Below the pieces are notes generated by a model. The model saw nothing but the letters and a program-made list of their open reading frames with translations. It searched no databases and was not told the origin of the DNA. A stretch of 64,000 nucleotides of DNA from Rhizobiales bacterium 65-79 (GTDB taxonomy: Bacteria; Pseudomonadota; Alphaproteobacteria; Rhizobiales; Rhizobiaceae), in the NCBI GenBank assembly GCA_001896885.1, contig MKRJ01000014.1, positions 186,001 through 250,000 of the forward strand. The letters are read 5' to 3'. The translations under genes were made by a program, and so were the position numbers. Numbering within the stretch: position 1 is the first letter of the stretch; each line of letters begins with the position of its first letter. Below are positions 25,605 to 35,442 of this stretch, piece by piece.

Positions 25605-26354
25605 TCAATGGATCACCGTGAAAAGCCGCGAGACGCGCACAAGCGACGGCCACTTCCACACTTCCAGCGGGCTCGCGCCGCCGGCGATCGAGAAGAAGAT
25701 GATGTTGGCGCGGCCGACGAGATTTTCCGCCGGCACGTAGCCGACCGCGAACCGGCTGTCGCTGGAATTGTCGCGGTTGTCGCCCATCATGAAGTAGTGC
25801 CCCGGCGGCACGACGAATTCGCGCGTGTCGTCGCCGATGCCGTTGGGGGTCAGGTCGAGCGTGTCATAAGAAACGCCGTTCGGCAGCGTCTCGCGATAGA
25901 CGTCGACGGGCCGGTCGACCTCGGTGATGTCGGGATTGTCGATCTGTCCCATCTTCTTGCGCGGGACGACGACGCCGTTGAGATAGAGCTCGTCATGCTT
26001 CATCTGGACGCGGTCGCCCGGCAGGCCGATGACCCGCTTGATATAGTCGAGCGAGGGATCGGGCGGGAACTTGAACACGACGACGTCGCCGCGCTTCGGA
26101 ACGCTGCCCCAGATACGTCCCGAAAAGAGGTCGGGCGAGAAAGGCAGCGAATATTTCGAATAGCCGTAGGCCCATTTGGTGACGAAGAGATAGTCGCCTT
26201 CGAGCAGCGTCGGACGCATCGAGCCGGACGGGATCGAGAAGGGCTGGAACAGGAAAGTCCGGATGACGAGGGCGAGAACAAGCGCCTGGATGATGACGCT
26301 GACGGTTTCGCCAAGGCCACCGGTTTTCTTCTGCGATTTGTCGGTCACGCTCAT
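25605..26354 (-). CDS. lepB: signal peptidase I
   Basis: 249 residues. A membrane helix near the N-terminus (VSVIIQALVLALVIRTFLFQPF), the catalytic serine in PSGSMRPTLLEGD and the lysine in DVVVFKFPPDPSLDYIKRVIGLPGD, and box E GDNRDNSSDSR. It removes signal peptides of exported proteins at the inner membrane. ATG 26354 with GAGGA six bases upstream is preferred to an ATG 45 bases higher. Confidence 0.95.
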   Translation of the reverse strand: MSVTDKSQKKTGGLGETVSVIIQALVLALVIRTFLFQPFSIPSGSMRPTLLEGDYLFVTKWAYGYSKYSLPFSPDLFSGRIWGSVPKRGDVVVFKFPPDPSLDYIKRVIGLPGDRVQMKHDELYLNGVVVPRKKMGQIDNPDITEVDRPVDVYRETLPNGVSYDTLDLTPNGIGDDTREFVVPPGHYFMMGDNRDNSSDSRFAVGYVPAENLVGRANIIFFSIAGGASPLEVWKWPSLVRVSRLFTVIH

Positions 26355-26450
26355 ATCGTCCTCAGTCTGGGGTCGCCGGCCCTTGGGTCGACCCGTCATA
26401 GTCCCTTGGCGCAGCGGGGGCAACGCCAAGCGACGCGTAGAACGGGCGAA

Positions 26451-26861
26451 CTATGGGCCCTGTTCCGCGGGAAGGGCTTCGATGACGACGAAAGCCTGGG
26501 CGAGCGGGAAATCGTCGGTGATGGTGAGGTGGACGATGGCCCGGTGGCCGGCCGGCGTCAATTGCTGGAGACGGGCGGCGGCCCCGTTGGCAAGCTGCAT
26601 GGTGGGCTTGCCGCCCGGCAGGTTGACGACGCCCATGTCCCTCCAGAAGACCCCGCGCGCCATGCCGGTGCCCAGCGCCTTCGCGCAGGCTTCCTTGGCC
26701 GCGAAGCGCTTGGCGTAGGAGGCGGCGCGCTCGCGCCTGCGGTCCGATTTGACGCGCTCGGTTTCCGTGAAGACACGGGCCGTGAAGCGTTCGCCATGCC
26801 GTTCGAGCGTTCTGGCGATACGCCGGATGTCGATCAGGTCGCTGCCGAGGCCGATGATCAT
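26451..26861 (-). CDS. acpS: holo-[acyl-carrier-protein] synthase
   Basis: 136 residues: [15 protein letters not shown] at the start with the Mg-binding Asp and [15 protein letters not shown], the two AcpS signatures. It attaches phosphopantetheine from CoA to acyl carrier protein. It begins 7 bp after the DUF2062 gene and 96 bp before lepB. Confidence 0.95.
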   Translation of the reverse strand: MIIGLGSDLIDIRRIARTLERHGERFTARVFTETERVKSDRRRERAASYAKRFAAKEACAKALGTGMARGVFWRDMGVVNLPGGKPTMQLANGAAARLQQLTPAGHRAIVHLTITDDFPLAQAFVVIEALPAEQGP

Positions 26862-26868
26862 GGAAGTT

Positions 26869-27465
26869 CTATGAAGCGGCCATGCGGGCGTCCAGTCCGT
26901 TCGCCGAGGCTGCGCGCCGCCTGGCGCGTTCGGCGAGCCGCTTGCGCCGCTGGACGCGGAAGGCATTGGCGGCCGCGCGGGTGACGAAATAGAAGATGAG
27001 CGCCATCACCAGCCCGATCGGGATGCTCCCGACCGCCATGGGCTTCAGCCACTGATCCCACGTACTGGCGAAGCTGCCGTGGCTCAGTATGTGATGGAGA
27101 TGCAGCGGCTCTCCCCCGTACTTGAAGGTGCCGTACAAAATGAAGCGGCCGAGTTCGAGCGTGCCGGCCCACAGCAGCGGCAAGGTCAGCGGATTAGCGA
27201 AGGTGGTGCCGATCGCCGCCGCAATGACATTGCCGCGGATCAGATAGCATATGATCGTCGCCATGATGATGTGAAAGCCGAGGAACGGCGTCGTCGAAGC
27301 GAAAACGCCGGCGGCAACACCGGCCGCAATCGAATGCGGCGAAGCGCTCAGCCTGAGAACGCGCTTCGAGATGTACAGCCACGAGCGCGAGAACGAACGG
27401 CGCGGCCAGACGAGGGTGCGAACCCTATCATAGAGACTGTCCGGCTTGCGGCGTCGAAAAAGCAT
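26869..27465 (-). CDS. DUF2062 membrane protein
   Basis: 198 residues. The core [38 protein letters not shown] and [21 protein letters not shown] are the DUF2062 pattern, with about three membrane helices and basic ends. The role is unknown; it is a conserved first gene of the acpS-lepB-rnc-era-recO group in Rhizobiales. The 260 bp upstream (27466-27725) hold no gene; a small hairpin (CTCCCG/CGGGAG, 27655-27676) could end the kup transcript. Confidence 0.85.
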   Translation of the reverse strand: MLFRRRKPDSLYDRVRTLVWPRRSFSRSWLYISKRVLRLSASPHSIAAGVAAGVFASTTPFLGFHIIMATIICYLIRGNVIAAAIGTTFANPLTLPLLWAGTLELGRFILYGTFKYGGEPLHLHHILSHGSFASTWDQWLKPMAVGSIPIGLVMALIFYFVTRAAANAFRVQRRKRLAERARRRAASANGLDARMAAS

Positions 27466-27725
27466 TCCAGAGGTTTTCCTTCAATACTCCGCGCATCGCC
27501 CGATGTCCGAGCGACATTGCCCCTCGCGCAATAAGCGATCCTTGCCGCTTCCCCCTCGTCCGGAAGCCCGGATGAAATTCATATAACCACCCGATCGTTA
27601 CAGGACAACCTTCGGATGACGCGGCGGAAATGCACGCTGTCGCGCACGTGCAATCTCCCGTTCCCTTTTGCGGGAGAAAGTGGCCAGGCGACACGAGGTC
27701 GGATGCGGGTATCGGAAGGGCCTGC

Positions 27726-29645
27726 TCAGATAACCACTTGCGTGCCGATCTCAACGACGCGGCCTGTCGGAATCTGGAAATATTCGGTTGCGTCGGCGGC
27801 GTTGCGCGCCAGCGCTATGAACAGCTTGTCCTGCCAAACCGGCATGCCGGTGTGCCGGGAGGCCTTCAGCGATCGCCGCGACAGGAAGAAGGAAGTCGTC
27901 ATGATATCGAACTTCCAGCCCTGCTTGCGGCACTGCGCCAGCGCCCTTGGGAGGTTCGGCTGCTCCATATAGCCGAACGTTATCTTCACCCGCATGAAGA
28001 GGTCGTTGATCTTCTCCATCTCGACCCGCTCGTCCTCCGGGACCAGCGGCGTGGGGGCGGTGACGATGGTGAGGATGACGTTGCTCTCATGCAGCACCTT
28101 GTAGTGCTTGAGGCTGTGCATGAGCGCGGTCGGCGCGGATTCGGGATCGCCGGTGAGGAAGACCGCGGTGCCCGAAACGACAACGGGAGGCTTGCGCACC
28201 ATTTCCTTGACGATGACGCCGAGCGGCACCTCCGACTTGCGCGTCTTCTCGAAGAGGTAGCGGCTGCCGCGAATCCAGGTCCACATGATGATGCACATCG
28301 CCGCCGCGATGCACAGCGACACCCAGCCGCCCTCCTCGACCTTGATGATGTTGGCGCCGAGAAAGACTGTGTCGACCGTCAGGAAAAGAGCGATCAGCGC
28401 GATCACCGCGGCGAGCCGCCACTTCCAGATGCGCCGCATGACGATGAAGAGCAGGAAATTGGTCACCACCATCTCGCCGGTGACCGAGATGCCATAGGCG
28501 GCGGCCAGATTGCCCGAGCGTTCGAAGCCGAGCACGAGCAGGATGACGCCAACCGCCAGGATCCAGGTGACGCGCGGGATATAGATCTGGCCGGACTGCG
28601 TCTCCGACGTATGGAGGATGCCGAAGCGCGGCAGGATGTTCATCTGTACGGCCTGGCGCACCATCGAATAGGCGCCGGCGATGACCGACTGGCTGGCGAT
28701 GACGGTCGCCATCGTTGCGAGGATGACCACCGGCAGGAGCGCCCAATCGGGCTGCATGTCGAAGAACACGTTTTCCGGCATGGAGGTGCGCGAGAGGACG
28801 AAGGCGCCCTGGCCGAAATAATTGAGGAGCAGGCAAGGGAAGACGATCGCCAGCCAAGCCGTCACGATCGGCCGGCGGCCAAAATGGCCGAGGTCGACAT
28901 AAAGGGCCTCGGCGCCGGTGACGGCCAGGAACACGGCCCCGATCGTGGCGAAGGAGAGGCCGGGATTGGAGACCAGGAAAGCGACGGCGTGGTAGGGATT
29001 GATTGCCCAGAGAACGCCGAGATCGTCGGCGATGTGCCGCAGTCCCGATAGGCCGATCGTCAGGAACCACACGAACATGATCGGGCCGAAAACCTTGCCG
29101 ACGGCGCCCGTGCCGAATCGCTGCACCATGAACAGAAGCAGGAGGATGAAGATCGTTATCGGGACGACATAGGGCTGAAAGGCCGGCGTCACGGTTTCCA
29201 AGCCCTCGACCGCCGAAAGCACCGAGATGGCGGGGGTGATCACCGAATCGCCCATGAAGAGCGATGCTCCCACCACGCCGATGCCGAGGATGACCATCGG
29301 ACGCGTGGCGAAGCTGTTACGGGCAAGCGACATGAGCGAAAGCGTGCCGCCCTCGCCCCGGTTGTCGGCGCGCAGGACGAAGGTGACGTATTTGACCGTG
29401 ACGACAAGGGTGAGAGCCCAGACGATCAGCGACAGGACGCCCAGGACATCCTCACGGAGCACCGTCCCGTCGGAGCCGGCTACGCGCAGCGCTTCGCGAA
29501 ACGAGTAAAGAGGGCTCGTGCCGATATCGCCATAGACGACGCCAAGCGCGCCGAGCACAAGGGCGGATACGGAATCGCCCTGTTCCGGTTTCTGGCCTTC
29601 ATCGACCGCTTCCGGCAGCGTGCTGCCGTTTTGAGATGAATCCAT
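27726..29645 (-). CDS. kup: KUP-type potassium transporter
   Basis: About 639 residues with [15 protein letters not shown] at the start of the membrane part and roughly 12 membrane helices, then a C-terminal cytoplasmic domain ([24 protein letters not shown]...[21 protein letters not shown]) as in Kup proteins. A proton-coupled K+ uptake system useful at low potassium or low pH. Two in-frame starts exist (29645 and 29654); neither has a strong ribosome-binding site. Confidence 0.93.
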   Translation of the reverse strand: MDSSQNGSTLPEAVDEGQKPEQGDSVSALVLGALGVVYGDIGTSPLYSFREALRVAGSDGTVLREDVLGVLSLIVWALTLVVTVKYVTFVLRADNRGEGGTLSLMSLARNSFATRPMVILGIGVVGASLFMGDSVITPAISVLSAVEGLETVTPAFQPYVVPITIFILLLLFMVQRFGTGAVGKVFGPIMFVWFLTIGLSGLRHIADDLGVLWAINPYHAVAFLVSNPGLSFATIGAVFLAVTGAEALYVDLGHFGRRPIVTAWLAIVFPCLLLNYFGQGAFVLSRTSMPENVFFDMQPDWALLPVVILATMATVIASQSVIAGAYSMVRQAVQMNILPRFGILHTSETQSGQIYIPRVTWILAVGVILLVLGFERSGNLAAAYGISVTGEMVVTNFLLFIVMRRIWKWRLAAVIALIALFLTVDTVFLGANIIKVEEGGWVSLCIAAAMCIIMWTWIRGSRYLFEKTRKSEVPLGVIVKEMVRKPPVVVSGTAVFLTGDPESAPTALMHSLKHYKVLHESNVILTIVTAPTPLVPEDERVEMEKINDLFMRVKITFGYMEQPNLPRALAQCRKQGWKFDIMTTSFFLSRRSLKASRHTGMPVWQDKLFIALARNAADATEYFQIPTGRVVEIGTQVVI

Positions 29646-29656
29646 GAAATGCATTC

Positions 29657-29686
29657 GGCCCCGGTTGGCGCGGGGGCCTCTTTATT
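29657..29686 (+). terminator. terminator-like hairpin pointing away from kup
   Basis: GGCCCC, loop, GGGGCC followed by TCTTTATT on the plus strand, overlapping the start of the minus-strand kup gene. No plus-strand gene ends here, so it either stops antisense transcription or is just a leader hairpin that could hide the kup ribosome-binding site. Confidence 0.3.
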
Positions 29687-29821
29687 CGATGTTGCACTGC
29701 AATATCAACCGCAAAGTCACAATTTCGCCAAAAGTGAAATGTGACGGCGCGTCATGGCAGCGGCAGCACAAGGTAGTGTTCCGGCTTATCTGGGACGAAG
29801 ACGCCCGCCGTTCAAGCCGTC

Positions 29822-30568
29822 TCACCAGCCGCAGGCCTTGAGGAAGCGCCGCACGGTCGTCTCCATGCCGTATTCGAGCGCGTCGGCCGTCAGCCCGTGG
29901 CCGATCGAGACCTCGGCGAGGTTGGGGATGCGGCGCGCCAGGGCCGGCAGATTGGCGACCGTCAGATCGTGACCGGCATTGACGCCGAGTCCTGCCGCAT
30001 GCGCGAGCGCGGCTGTTTTTTCCAGTTTTTCCAATTCTTTCCCGGCTTTTGCGGGAGCATCGTGGCAACTGCCATAGGGGCCGGTGTAAAGCTCGATCCG
30101 GTCGGCGCCGGTGGCCTTCGCGGCTGCGATCTGCTCCTCCGGCGCGTCCGGATCGGAGAATAGCGAGATGCGCGCCCCGGTCCGCTTCAGCCGCGCCACG
30201 ATGGCCTTCAGCATGTCCCGGTTGGCAACGAAATCCCAGCCATGGTCGGAGGTCGGCTGCTCGGGGTCGTCCGGCACCAGCGTCACCTGCTCGGGCTCGG
30301 TCGCCTCGACCAGCGCCAGGAAATCGCCCGTCGGATAACCTTCTATGTTGAATTCCGCGCGCGGGAATTCGTCGTCGATCAGCGCCCTGATTGCCGGCAG
30401 GTCGGAAAAGCGCGTATGCCGCTGGTCCGGCCGTGGATGCACGGTCAGGCCATGCGCGCCGGCCCGCAAGGCGATGCGCCCAAGCGCGGTGACGCTCGGC
30501 CAAGGCAGGTCGCGCCGGTTCCTGAGCAGTGCGACGGCGTTCAGATTGACGGAGAGCTTGGCAGGCAT
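29822..30568 (-). CDS. pdxJ: pyridoxine 5'-phosphate synthase
   Basis: 248 residues in the PdxJ pattern: [73 protein letters not shown] and [11 protein letters not shown] near the end. The last step of de novo vitamin B6 synthesis: it condenses 1-deoxyxylulose 5-phosphate and aminoacetone phosphate. Confidence 0.95.
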   Translation of the reverse strand: MPAKLSVNLNAVALLRNRRDLPWPSVTALGRIALRAGAHGLTVHPRPDQRHTRFSDLPAIRALIDDEFPRAEFNIEGYPTGDFLALVEATEPEQVTLVPDDPEQPTSDHGWDFVANRDMLKAIVARLKRTGARISLFSDPDAPEEQIAAAKATGADRIELYTGPYGSCHDAPAKAGKELEKLEKTAALAHAAGLGVNAGHDLTVANLPALARRIPNLAEVSIGHGLTADALEYGMETTVRRFLKACGW

Positions 30569-30617
30569 TCGTTTCTTGTCCGATCCGGGATGGAACGGAG
30601 CCTATAATGCCTTTGGC

Positions 30618-30645
30618 GGAACGGACAGGGACTTTCGATTGTTCC
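30618..30645. promoter_or_regulatory. possible second two-way EcfG/RpoE2-type promoter
   Basis: GGAAC, 18 bp, GTTCC, giving GGAAC-N19-TT on both strands. It lies between pdxJ (minus, start 30568) and the SpoIIAA-like gene (plus, start 30679). A TATAAT hexamer 10 bp to the left may instead be an ordinary -10. Lower support than the 19 kb site. Confidence 0.4.
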
Positions 30646-30678
30646 AGTAGGGTCAGAAACGGACCCAAGAGGCAAGCC

Positions 30679-31086
30679 ATGGGCACAATGGAAGCGCCGG
30701 TCGCCATTCGCCGGCTCGACACGGATCGGGAGGATGTGTTTGCGTTCGACGTCGTGGGTCATATCAACGCTTCCGACGTCGAGAACATATACGGGCTGCT
30801 CGAAGGCGCCTACGCGATCCACGACCAGATCGATATGCTCGTTCGCATCAAGGACTATGACGGCGTCGAGTGGGACGCGGCCCTGAAGGACTTCAACCTT
30901 CTTGGAAAGACCCACGCGCTCAAGCATATCAGGCTCTACGCCGTTGTCGGCGGCCCGGCCTGGGTCGGGCCGATGATCGCCGTCTTCAACCCCTTCTTCC
31001 GGGTAAAGATGAAACATTTCGACGAGACGGAGGAGGAGGCCGCCTGGAAATGGATCGGCGCCAGGGAAATCCCGATCAAGGTCTGA
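30679..31086 (+). CDS. SpoIIAA-like (STAS-type) protein
   Basis: 135 residues from ATG 30679 (GAGGCAAGCC upstream). The fold is that of SpoIIAA-like proteins: VFAFDVVGHINASDVENIYGLLEGAYAIHDQIDMLVRIKDYDGVEWDAALKD, ending AAWKWIGAREIPI. These soluble proteins bind lipids or act as anti-anti-sigma-like modulators; the role here is not known. Convergent with the helicase gene, 18 bp between stops. Confidence 0.75.
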   Translation: MGTMEAPVAIRRLDTDREDVFAFDVVGHINASDVENIYGLLEGAYAIHDQIDMLVRIKDYDGVEWDAALKDFNLLGKTHALKHIRLYAVVGGPAWVGPMIAVFNPFFRVKMKHFDETEEEAAWKWIGAREIPIKV

Positions 31087-31104
31087 GCTGTCGCATGCGC
31101 AAGG

Positions 31105-32232
31105 TCATCTGACCACGGTCAGCCGCTCGGCGGCGCGGGTGATGGCCGTATAGAGCCAGCGCTGGCGCGTATCCTTGAAGGCAAAGCTTTCGTCGAAGAG
31201 CACGACGTCGTTCCACTGCGAGCCCTGCGCCTTGTGCACGGTGAGCGCGTAGCCGTAGTCGAAATCGTCGTAACGCTTCTTCGTCTGCCAGGGGATTTCC
31301 GTCTCCTGGTCCTCGAACGTCGCTTTCAGGAGCTTGATCTTGGCGACGCCGCGGTCGGGATCGTCCTCTTCCGGCGAGACGAGCAGGTTGATACCGGGCT
31401 TCACCGTCTCGCGCGACGAGGTCATCACCTTCCACAGCGACCCGTTAAGCAGGCCCTTGGAGGGATCGTTGCGCAGGCAGACCAGCTTGTCGCCGGCCTG
31501 CGGATAGGCGGCATTGAAGCCTTTCAGCTCGCGCAGACGCTGGTTGTAGCGTCGCCTTGTGCGGTTGATGCCGACCAGCACCTGATCGGCCGAGAGCACG
31601 AGTTCCTGCGTCACGTCCTCCTTGCCGATCACCTGCGCCGTGCCGTAGTCGCCCTTCAGGAACTCTCGGCCCTCGCGCACGTCGAGCGCCAGCCGGATGA
31701 TCGGATTGTCACGCGCCTGCCGGTGGATTTCGGTCAGAAGCATGTCGGGTTCGTGCTCGGTGAAGAAGCCGCCGCCGGAGATCGGCGGCAACTGCGCCGG
31801 ATCGCCCAGCACCAGGATAGGCGTGCCGAAACTCATCAGATCGCGGCCGAGCGTCTCGTCCACCATCGAGCATTCGTCGATGATGACGAGCTTCGCCCGC
31901 GCGATCGGGCTTTGCCGGTTGAGCGAGAAAGTCGGCGACATGGAAGTCTTGCCGGTGACCTCGTCCTCGACCGCCTGCTCGCCTCGCGGCCGGTAGATCA
32001 GCGAATGGATGGTTCGCGCATTGACCGCGCCCCTGGAGCGCAGCACCTGCGCCGCCTTGCCGGTGAAGGCGGCGAACTGCACCTGCCCGTCCACATGCTC
32101 GGCGAAATAGCGCGCCAGCGTCGTCTTGCCGGTGCCGGCATAGCCGAAGAGACGGAAGATCTGCGGCCGCCGGTCCTTGAGCCAGCGGCCGACGGCCTTC
32201 AGCGCCTCGTCCTGCTGCGGAGAAAATTCCAT
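31105..32232 (-). CDS. RecD-like superfamily 1B helicase
   Basis: 375 residues: Walker A GYAGTGKTTLAR, Walker B IIDECSMVDE, a GDPAQLPP motif and the C-terminal UvrD_C2 segment YALTVHKAQGSQWNDVVLFDE with RWLYTAITRAAERLTVV. It lacks the RecD N-terminal and OB parts, like the short Dda/RecD2-type 5'-3' helicases of alphaproteobacteria. Probably acts in DNA repair or replication restart. The RND permease gene ends 54 bp downstream. Confidence 0.85.
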   Translation of the reverse strand: MEFSPQQDEALKAVGRWLKDRRPQIFRLFGYAGTGKTTLARYFAEHVDGQVQFAAFTGKAAQVLRSRGAVNARTIHSLIYRPRGEQAVEDEVTGKTSMSPTFSLNRQSPIARAKLVIIDECSMVDETLGRDLMSFGTPILVLGDPAQLPPISGGGFFTEHEPDMLLTEIHRQARDNPIIRLALDVREGREFLKGDYGTAQVIGKEDVTQELVLSADQVLVGINRTRRRYNQRLRELKGFNAAYPQAGDKLVCLRNDPSKGLLNGSLWKVMTSSRETVKPGINLLVSPEEDDPDRGVAKIKLLKATFEDQETEIPWQTKKRYDDFDYGYALTVHKAQGSQWNDVVLFDESFAFKDTRQRWLYTAITRAAERLTVVR

Positions 32233-32286
32233 CGGATGGACAGACCGGATTCGCGCAGAAAGCGCAAGCCCGCGCGGCGGAAACGC

Positions 32287-35200
32287 CTACTCCGCCGCCG
32301 GCCTCAGTTCCCGGGGCTCGGCTTCCTCATCATCGGAGGCACGGTCCTCGATGGCCGCGTTCCCGCCGCCGCCCCTGCGGCCGAACGAGAGCAGCCATTC
32401 CGACAGCCATTCCATGTAGAGGTAGATGACCGGCGTGATGAAGAGCGTCAGCGCCTGCGAGACGACCAGCCCGCCGACCACCGCCACGCCGAGCGGCTGG
32501 CGGAGTTCCGCGCTGGCGCCGGTGCCGAGCGCGATCGGGATGGTCCCCATCAACGCCGCCAGCGTCGTCATCATGATCGGCCGGAAACGCATCATGCAGG
32601 CGTCGTGGATCGCCTTCCGTGGCCGGTTGCCCTCGCGCCTCAGCACCAGCGCCACGTCGATCATCATGATGCCGTTCTTCTTGACGATGCCGATCAGCAT
32701 GAGGATGCCGATCACGGCGATGACCGACAGGTCCATCCCTGCGAATTTGAGCGCGATGAGCGCGCCGAGCACGGCCGCCGGCAGGCCGGTCAGAATGGTC
32801 AGCGGATGGATGAAGCTCTCATAGAGCATGCCGAGCACGATGTAGATGGTCAGGATCGCGCCGGCGATCAGGAAGCCCTGGTTGGCGAGCGAATCCTGGA
32901 ACGTCTTCGCGGTGCCGGCGAAGGTGGTCGAGACCGTCTTCGGCATGTCGATCTTTTCCTTCAGCGCGTCGATATGCTGCACGCTGTCGCCGAGCGCCAC
33001 GCCCTTCGGCAGATTGTAGGAGATCGTCACTGCCGGCAGCTGGCCGAGCTGGTTGACGGTGAGCTGCCCCGCCGTGCGCTCGACATGGGCGAAGGCGCCG
33101 AGCGGCACCAGGCTGCCGCTCGCCGTGCGCACCTGGATCGCCAGCATCCGTTCCGGCGACCAGTTGATGCGCGGATCGAGTTCCATGATGACCGCATAAC
33201 TGTCAGCCGACCCGTAGATGGTCGAGACCTGTTCCGTGCCGAAACCGCCATAGAGGCTGGATCGCAGCGTCTCGGTGTCGACGCCGAGGGAGGCCGCCTT
33301 GTCGCGATCGACCACGAGCGTCGCCTGGAGCGCGTTGTTCTGGAGGTCAGTGGTGACATCGGTGAACGTGGCGTGATCCTGCTGCATCGCGTCGGCCAGC
33401 TTCTCGGCCCATTGATTGGTCTGGTTCTGGTCGAGCGCCTGCACAACGAGCTGGTATTGGCTCTTTGACGAACGGGCGCCGATGCGCAGGTTCTGTACCG
33501 GCTGCATGTAGGTGCTGATCCCAGGCACGTTGGCCAGTTGGGACCGCAGCTTGCTCAGCACCGTCTCAAGGTCCGGACGCTTGTCCTTGTCCTTGAGCTC
33601 GACGAACATCCTTCCCTGGTTCAGCGCACTGGCGCCGACACTGCCGCCAACCGACCAGGCCACGTGCGCAACATAGGGCGAGTGGGCAAAGACATTGGCG
33701 ACGTTCTGCTGCAGCTTGACCATCGCGTCATAGGAGATGTCCTGGCGTGCCTCGGTCGTCACGGAAAGCTGTCCGATATCCTCCTCGGGGAAGAAGCCCT
33801 TCGGCGAGGTCTGCAGCAGCCAGACCGACATCGCCACCGTGCCGAGGAAGATCAGGAAGACGATTACATGGAATTTCAGACAGAGCGTCAGAAGCCAGTC
33901 ATAGCTGCGGACGAAGACGTTGTGCTTGACCGGCTTGCCGTCCCCCTTGGCTTTTTCGTGCTTGGGAAGCTTGAGGAGGCGCGAGCACAGCATCGGCGTC
34001 AGCGTCAGCGACACGAACATCGAGGCCAGGATCGATACCGTCACCACAACCGCGAATTCATTGAAGATGCGGCCGATCACGCCGCCCATCAGCAGAACCG
34101 GAATGAAAACCGCCACCAGCGATATCGAGATCGATATGATCGTGAACCCGATCTCGCCTGAACCCTTGAGAGCCGCCTCGAAGGCTGACAGCCCATCCTC
34201 CTCCATGTGGCGGAAGATATTCTCCAGCATGACGATGGCGTCGTCGACGACGAGGCCGACCGCGAGCGTCAGGCCCATCAGCGAGATGTTGTCGATCGAG
34301 AAATGGAAAAGATACATGGCGCCGAGCGTGGCGATCAGCGAGATCGGCACGGCCACGGCCGGGATGACGGTGGCGGTGACGCGACGCAGGAAGACGAAGA
34401 TGACCAGCACGACGAGCGCGATGGTGAGCATCAGCGTGAACTGCACATCGTCGACGGCATGGCGGATGGAGGTCGAACGGTCGTTGAGGAGCTTGATGCT
34501 GGCGGCCGCCGGCATCTGGTCCTCGAAGGAAGGCAGCATCGCCTTGACCTTGTCCACGACTGCGACCGTGTTGGCGTCAGGCTGACGCTGGACGGCGAGC
34601 AGAACCGACCGGGTACCGTCATACCAGCTGCCGGTCGTGGCGGTCTCGACCGAATCAATGACCCGCGTCACTTCGCCAAGCCTCACCGGACGCCCGTTCC
34701 TGGTGGCGATGATCAGGTTGGAGAAGCCGGCGGCGTCCTTGAGCTGCGTATTCGACGTGATGGTGAGCTGCTGGCGGTCGTTGGAAAGCGTTCCGAGCGG
34801 CGTGTTGCTGTTGGCCGAGGCGATCGCCGTCTGCAGCTGATCGATGGAGATGCCGCGCGCGGCAAGCGCGGTCGGATCGATCTGGATACGGACGGCATAT
34901 TTCTGCTGGCCGAAGATCAGCACCTGTGCCACCCCGTCGATCGTGGAGAGCGACGGCGAGATCACGTTTTCCGCAAAGGCATCGAGGTCCGTCATCGGAA
35001 TGGTGTCGCTGACCAGCGACAGGATGAGGATCGGAGCGTCGGCGGGGTTAACCTTCCGATAGCTCGGCGGATCGGTCATTTCGGGCGGCAGGAGCCGCAA
35101 GGTGCGCGCGATAGCCGACTGCACGTCGGCGGCCGCCGCGTCGATGTCGCGGTCGAGATCGAACTGGATCGCGATCGAGGTCGAGCCCAGCGAATTGGTG

Positions 35201-35442
35201 GTGGAGATCGAATCGATGCCCGCGATGGTTGAGAACTGCTTGATCAGCGGCGTCGCCACCGAAGTCGCCATCGTCTGCGGCGAGGCGCCCGGCAGACTGG
35301 CCGAAACATTGATGACCGGGAATTCGGCCTGCGGCAACGCGGCGACGGGCAGGAACTTGTAAGCGAAGATGCCACCCAGAATGAGCGCGAACGACATCAG
35401 CAGGGTGGCAACGGGCCTTCGGATGCAGAATTCGGAGATCAT
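32287..35442 (-). CDS. RND efflux transporter permease (HAE1 family)
   Basis: 1051 residues with 12 membrane helices and two large periplasmic loops. Signature points: the FCIRRPVATLLMSFALILGG start, GLTLAVGLVVDDAIVMLENI with the proton-relay aspartates, and ESFIHPLTILTGLPAAVLGALIALKF and GIVKKNGIMMID in the second half. It expels drugs or other amphiphiles across the cell envelope with the adaptor (4 bp overlap). There is no outer-membrane gene in the operon; the TolC-type gene at 60.9 kb is a candidate partner. Closest in style to MdtB/MexF-type pumps; substrates unknown. Confidence 0.9.
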   Translation of the reverse strand: MISEFCIRRPVATLLMSFALILGGIFAYKFLPVAALPQAEFPVINVSASLPGASPQTMATSVATPLIKQFSTIAGIDSISTTNSLGSTSIAIQFDLDRDIDAAAADVQSAIARTLRLLPPEMTDPPSYRKVNPADAPILILSLVSDTIPMTDLDAFAENVISPSLSTIDGVAQVLIFGQQKYAVRIQIDPTALAARGISIDQLQTAIASANSNTPLGTLSNDRQQLTITSNTQLKDAAGFSNLIIATRNGRPVRLGEVTRVIDSVETATTGSWYDGTRSVLLAVQRQPDANTVAVVDKVKAMLPSFEDQMPAAASIKLLNDRSTSIRHAVDDVQFTLMLTIALVVLVIFVFLRRVTATVIPAVAVPISLIATLGAMYLFHFSIDNISLMGLTLAVGLVVDDAIVMLENIFRHMEEDGLSAFEAALKGSGEIGFTIISISISLVAVFIPVLLMGGVIGRIFNEFAVVVTVSILASMFVSLTLTPMLCSRLLKLPKHEKAKGDGKPVKHNVFVRSYDWLLTLCLKFHVIVFLIFLGTVAMSVWLLQTSPKGFFPEEDIGQLSVTTEARQDISYDAMVKLQQNVANVFAHSPYVAHVAWSVGGSVGASALNQGRMFVELKDKDKRPDLETVLSKLRSQLANVPGISTYMQPVQNLRIGARSSKSQYQLVVQALDQNQTNQWAEKLADAMQQDHATFTDVTTDLQNNALQATLVVDRDKAASLGVDTETLRSSLYGGFGTEQVSTIYGSADSYAVIMELDPRINWSPERMLAIQVRTASGSLVPLGAFAHVERTAGQLTVNQLGQLPAVTISYNLPKGVALGDSVQHIDALKEKIDMPKTVSTTFAGTAKTFQDSLANQGFLIAGAILTIYIVLGMLYESFIHPLTILTGLPAAVLGALIALKFAGMDLSVIAVIGILMLIGIVKKNGIMMIDVALVLRREGNRPRKAIHDACMMRFRPIMMTTLAALMGTIPIALGTGASAELRQPLGVAVVGGLVVSQALTLFITPVIYLYMEWLSEWLLSFGRRGGGGNAAIEDRASDDEEAEPRELRPAAE

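Noticed and set aside
31234-33468. 744-codon plus-strand open frame
   Set aside because: It runs opposite to the helicase and RND permease, which have clear motifs; long antisense frames are normal in GC-rich DNA.
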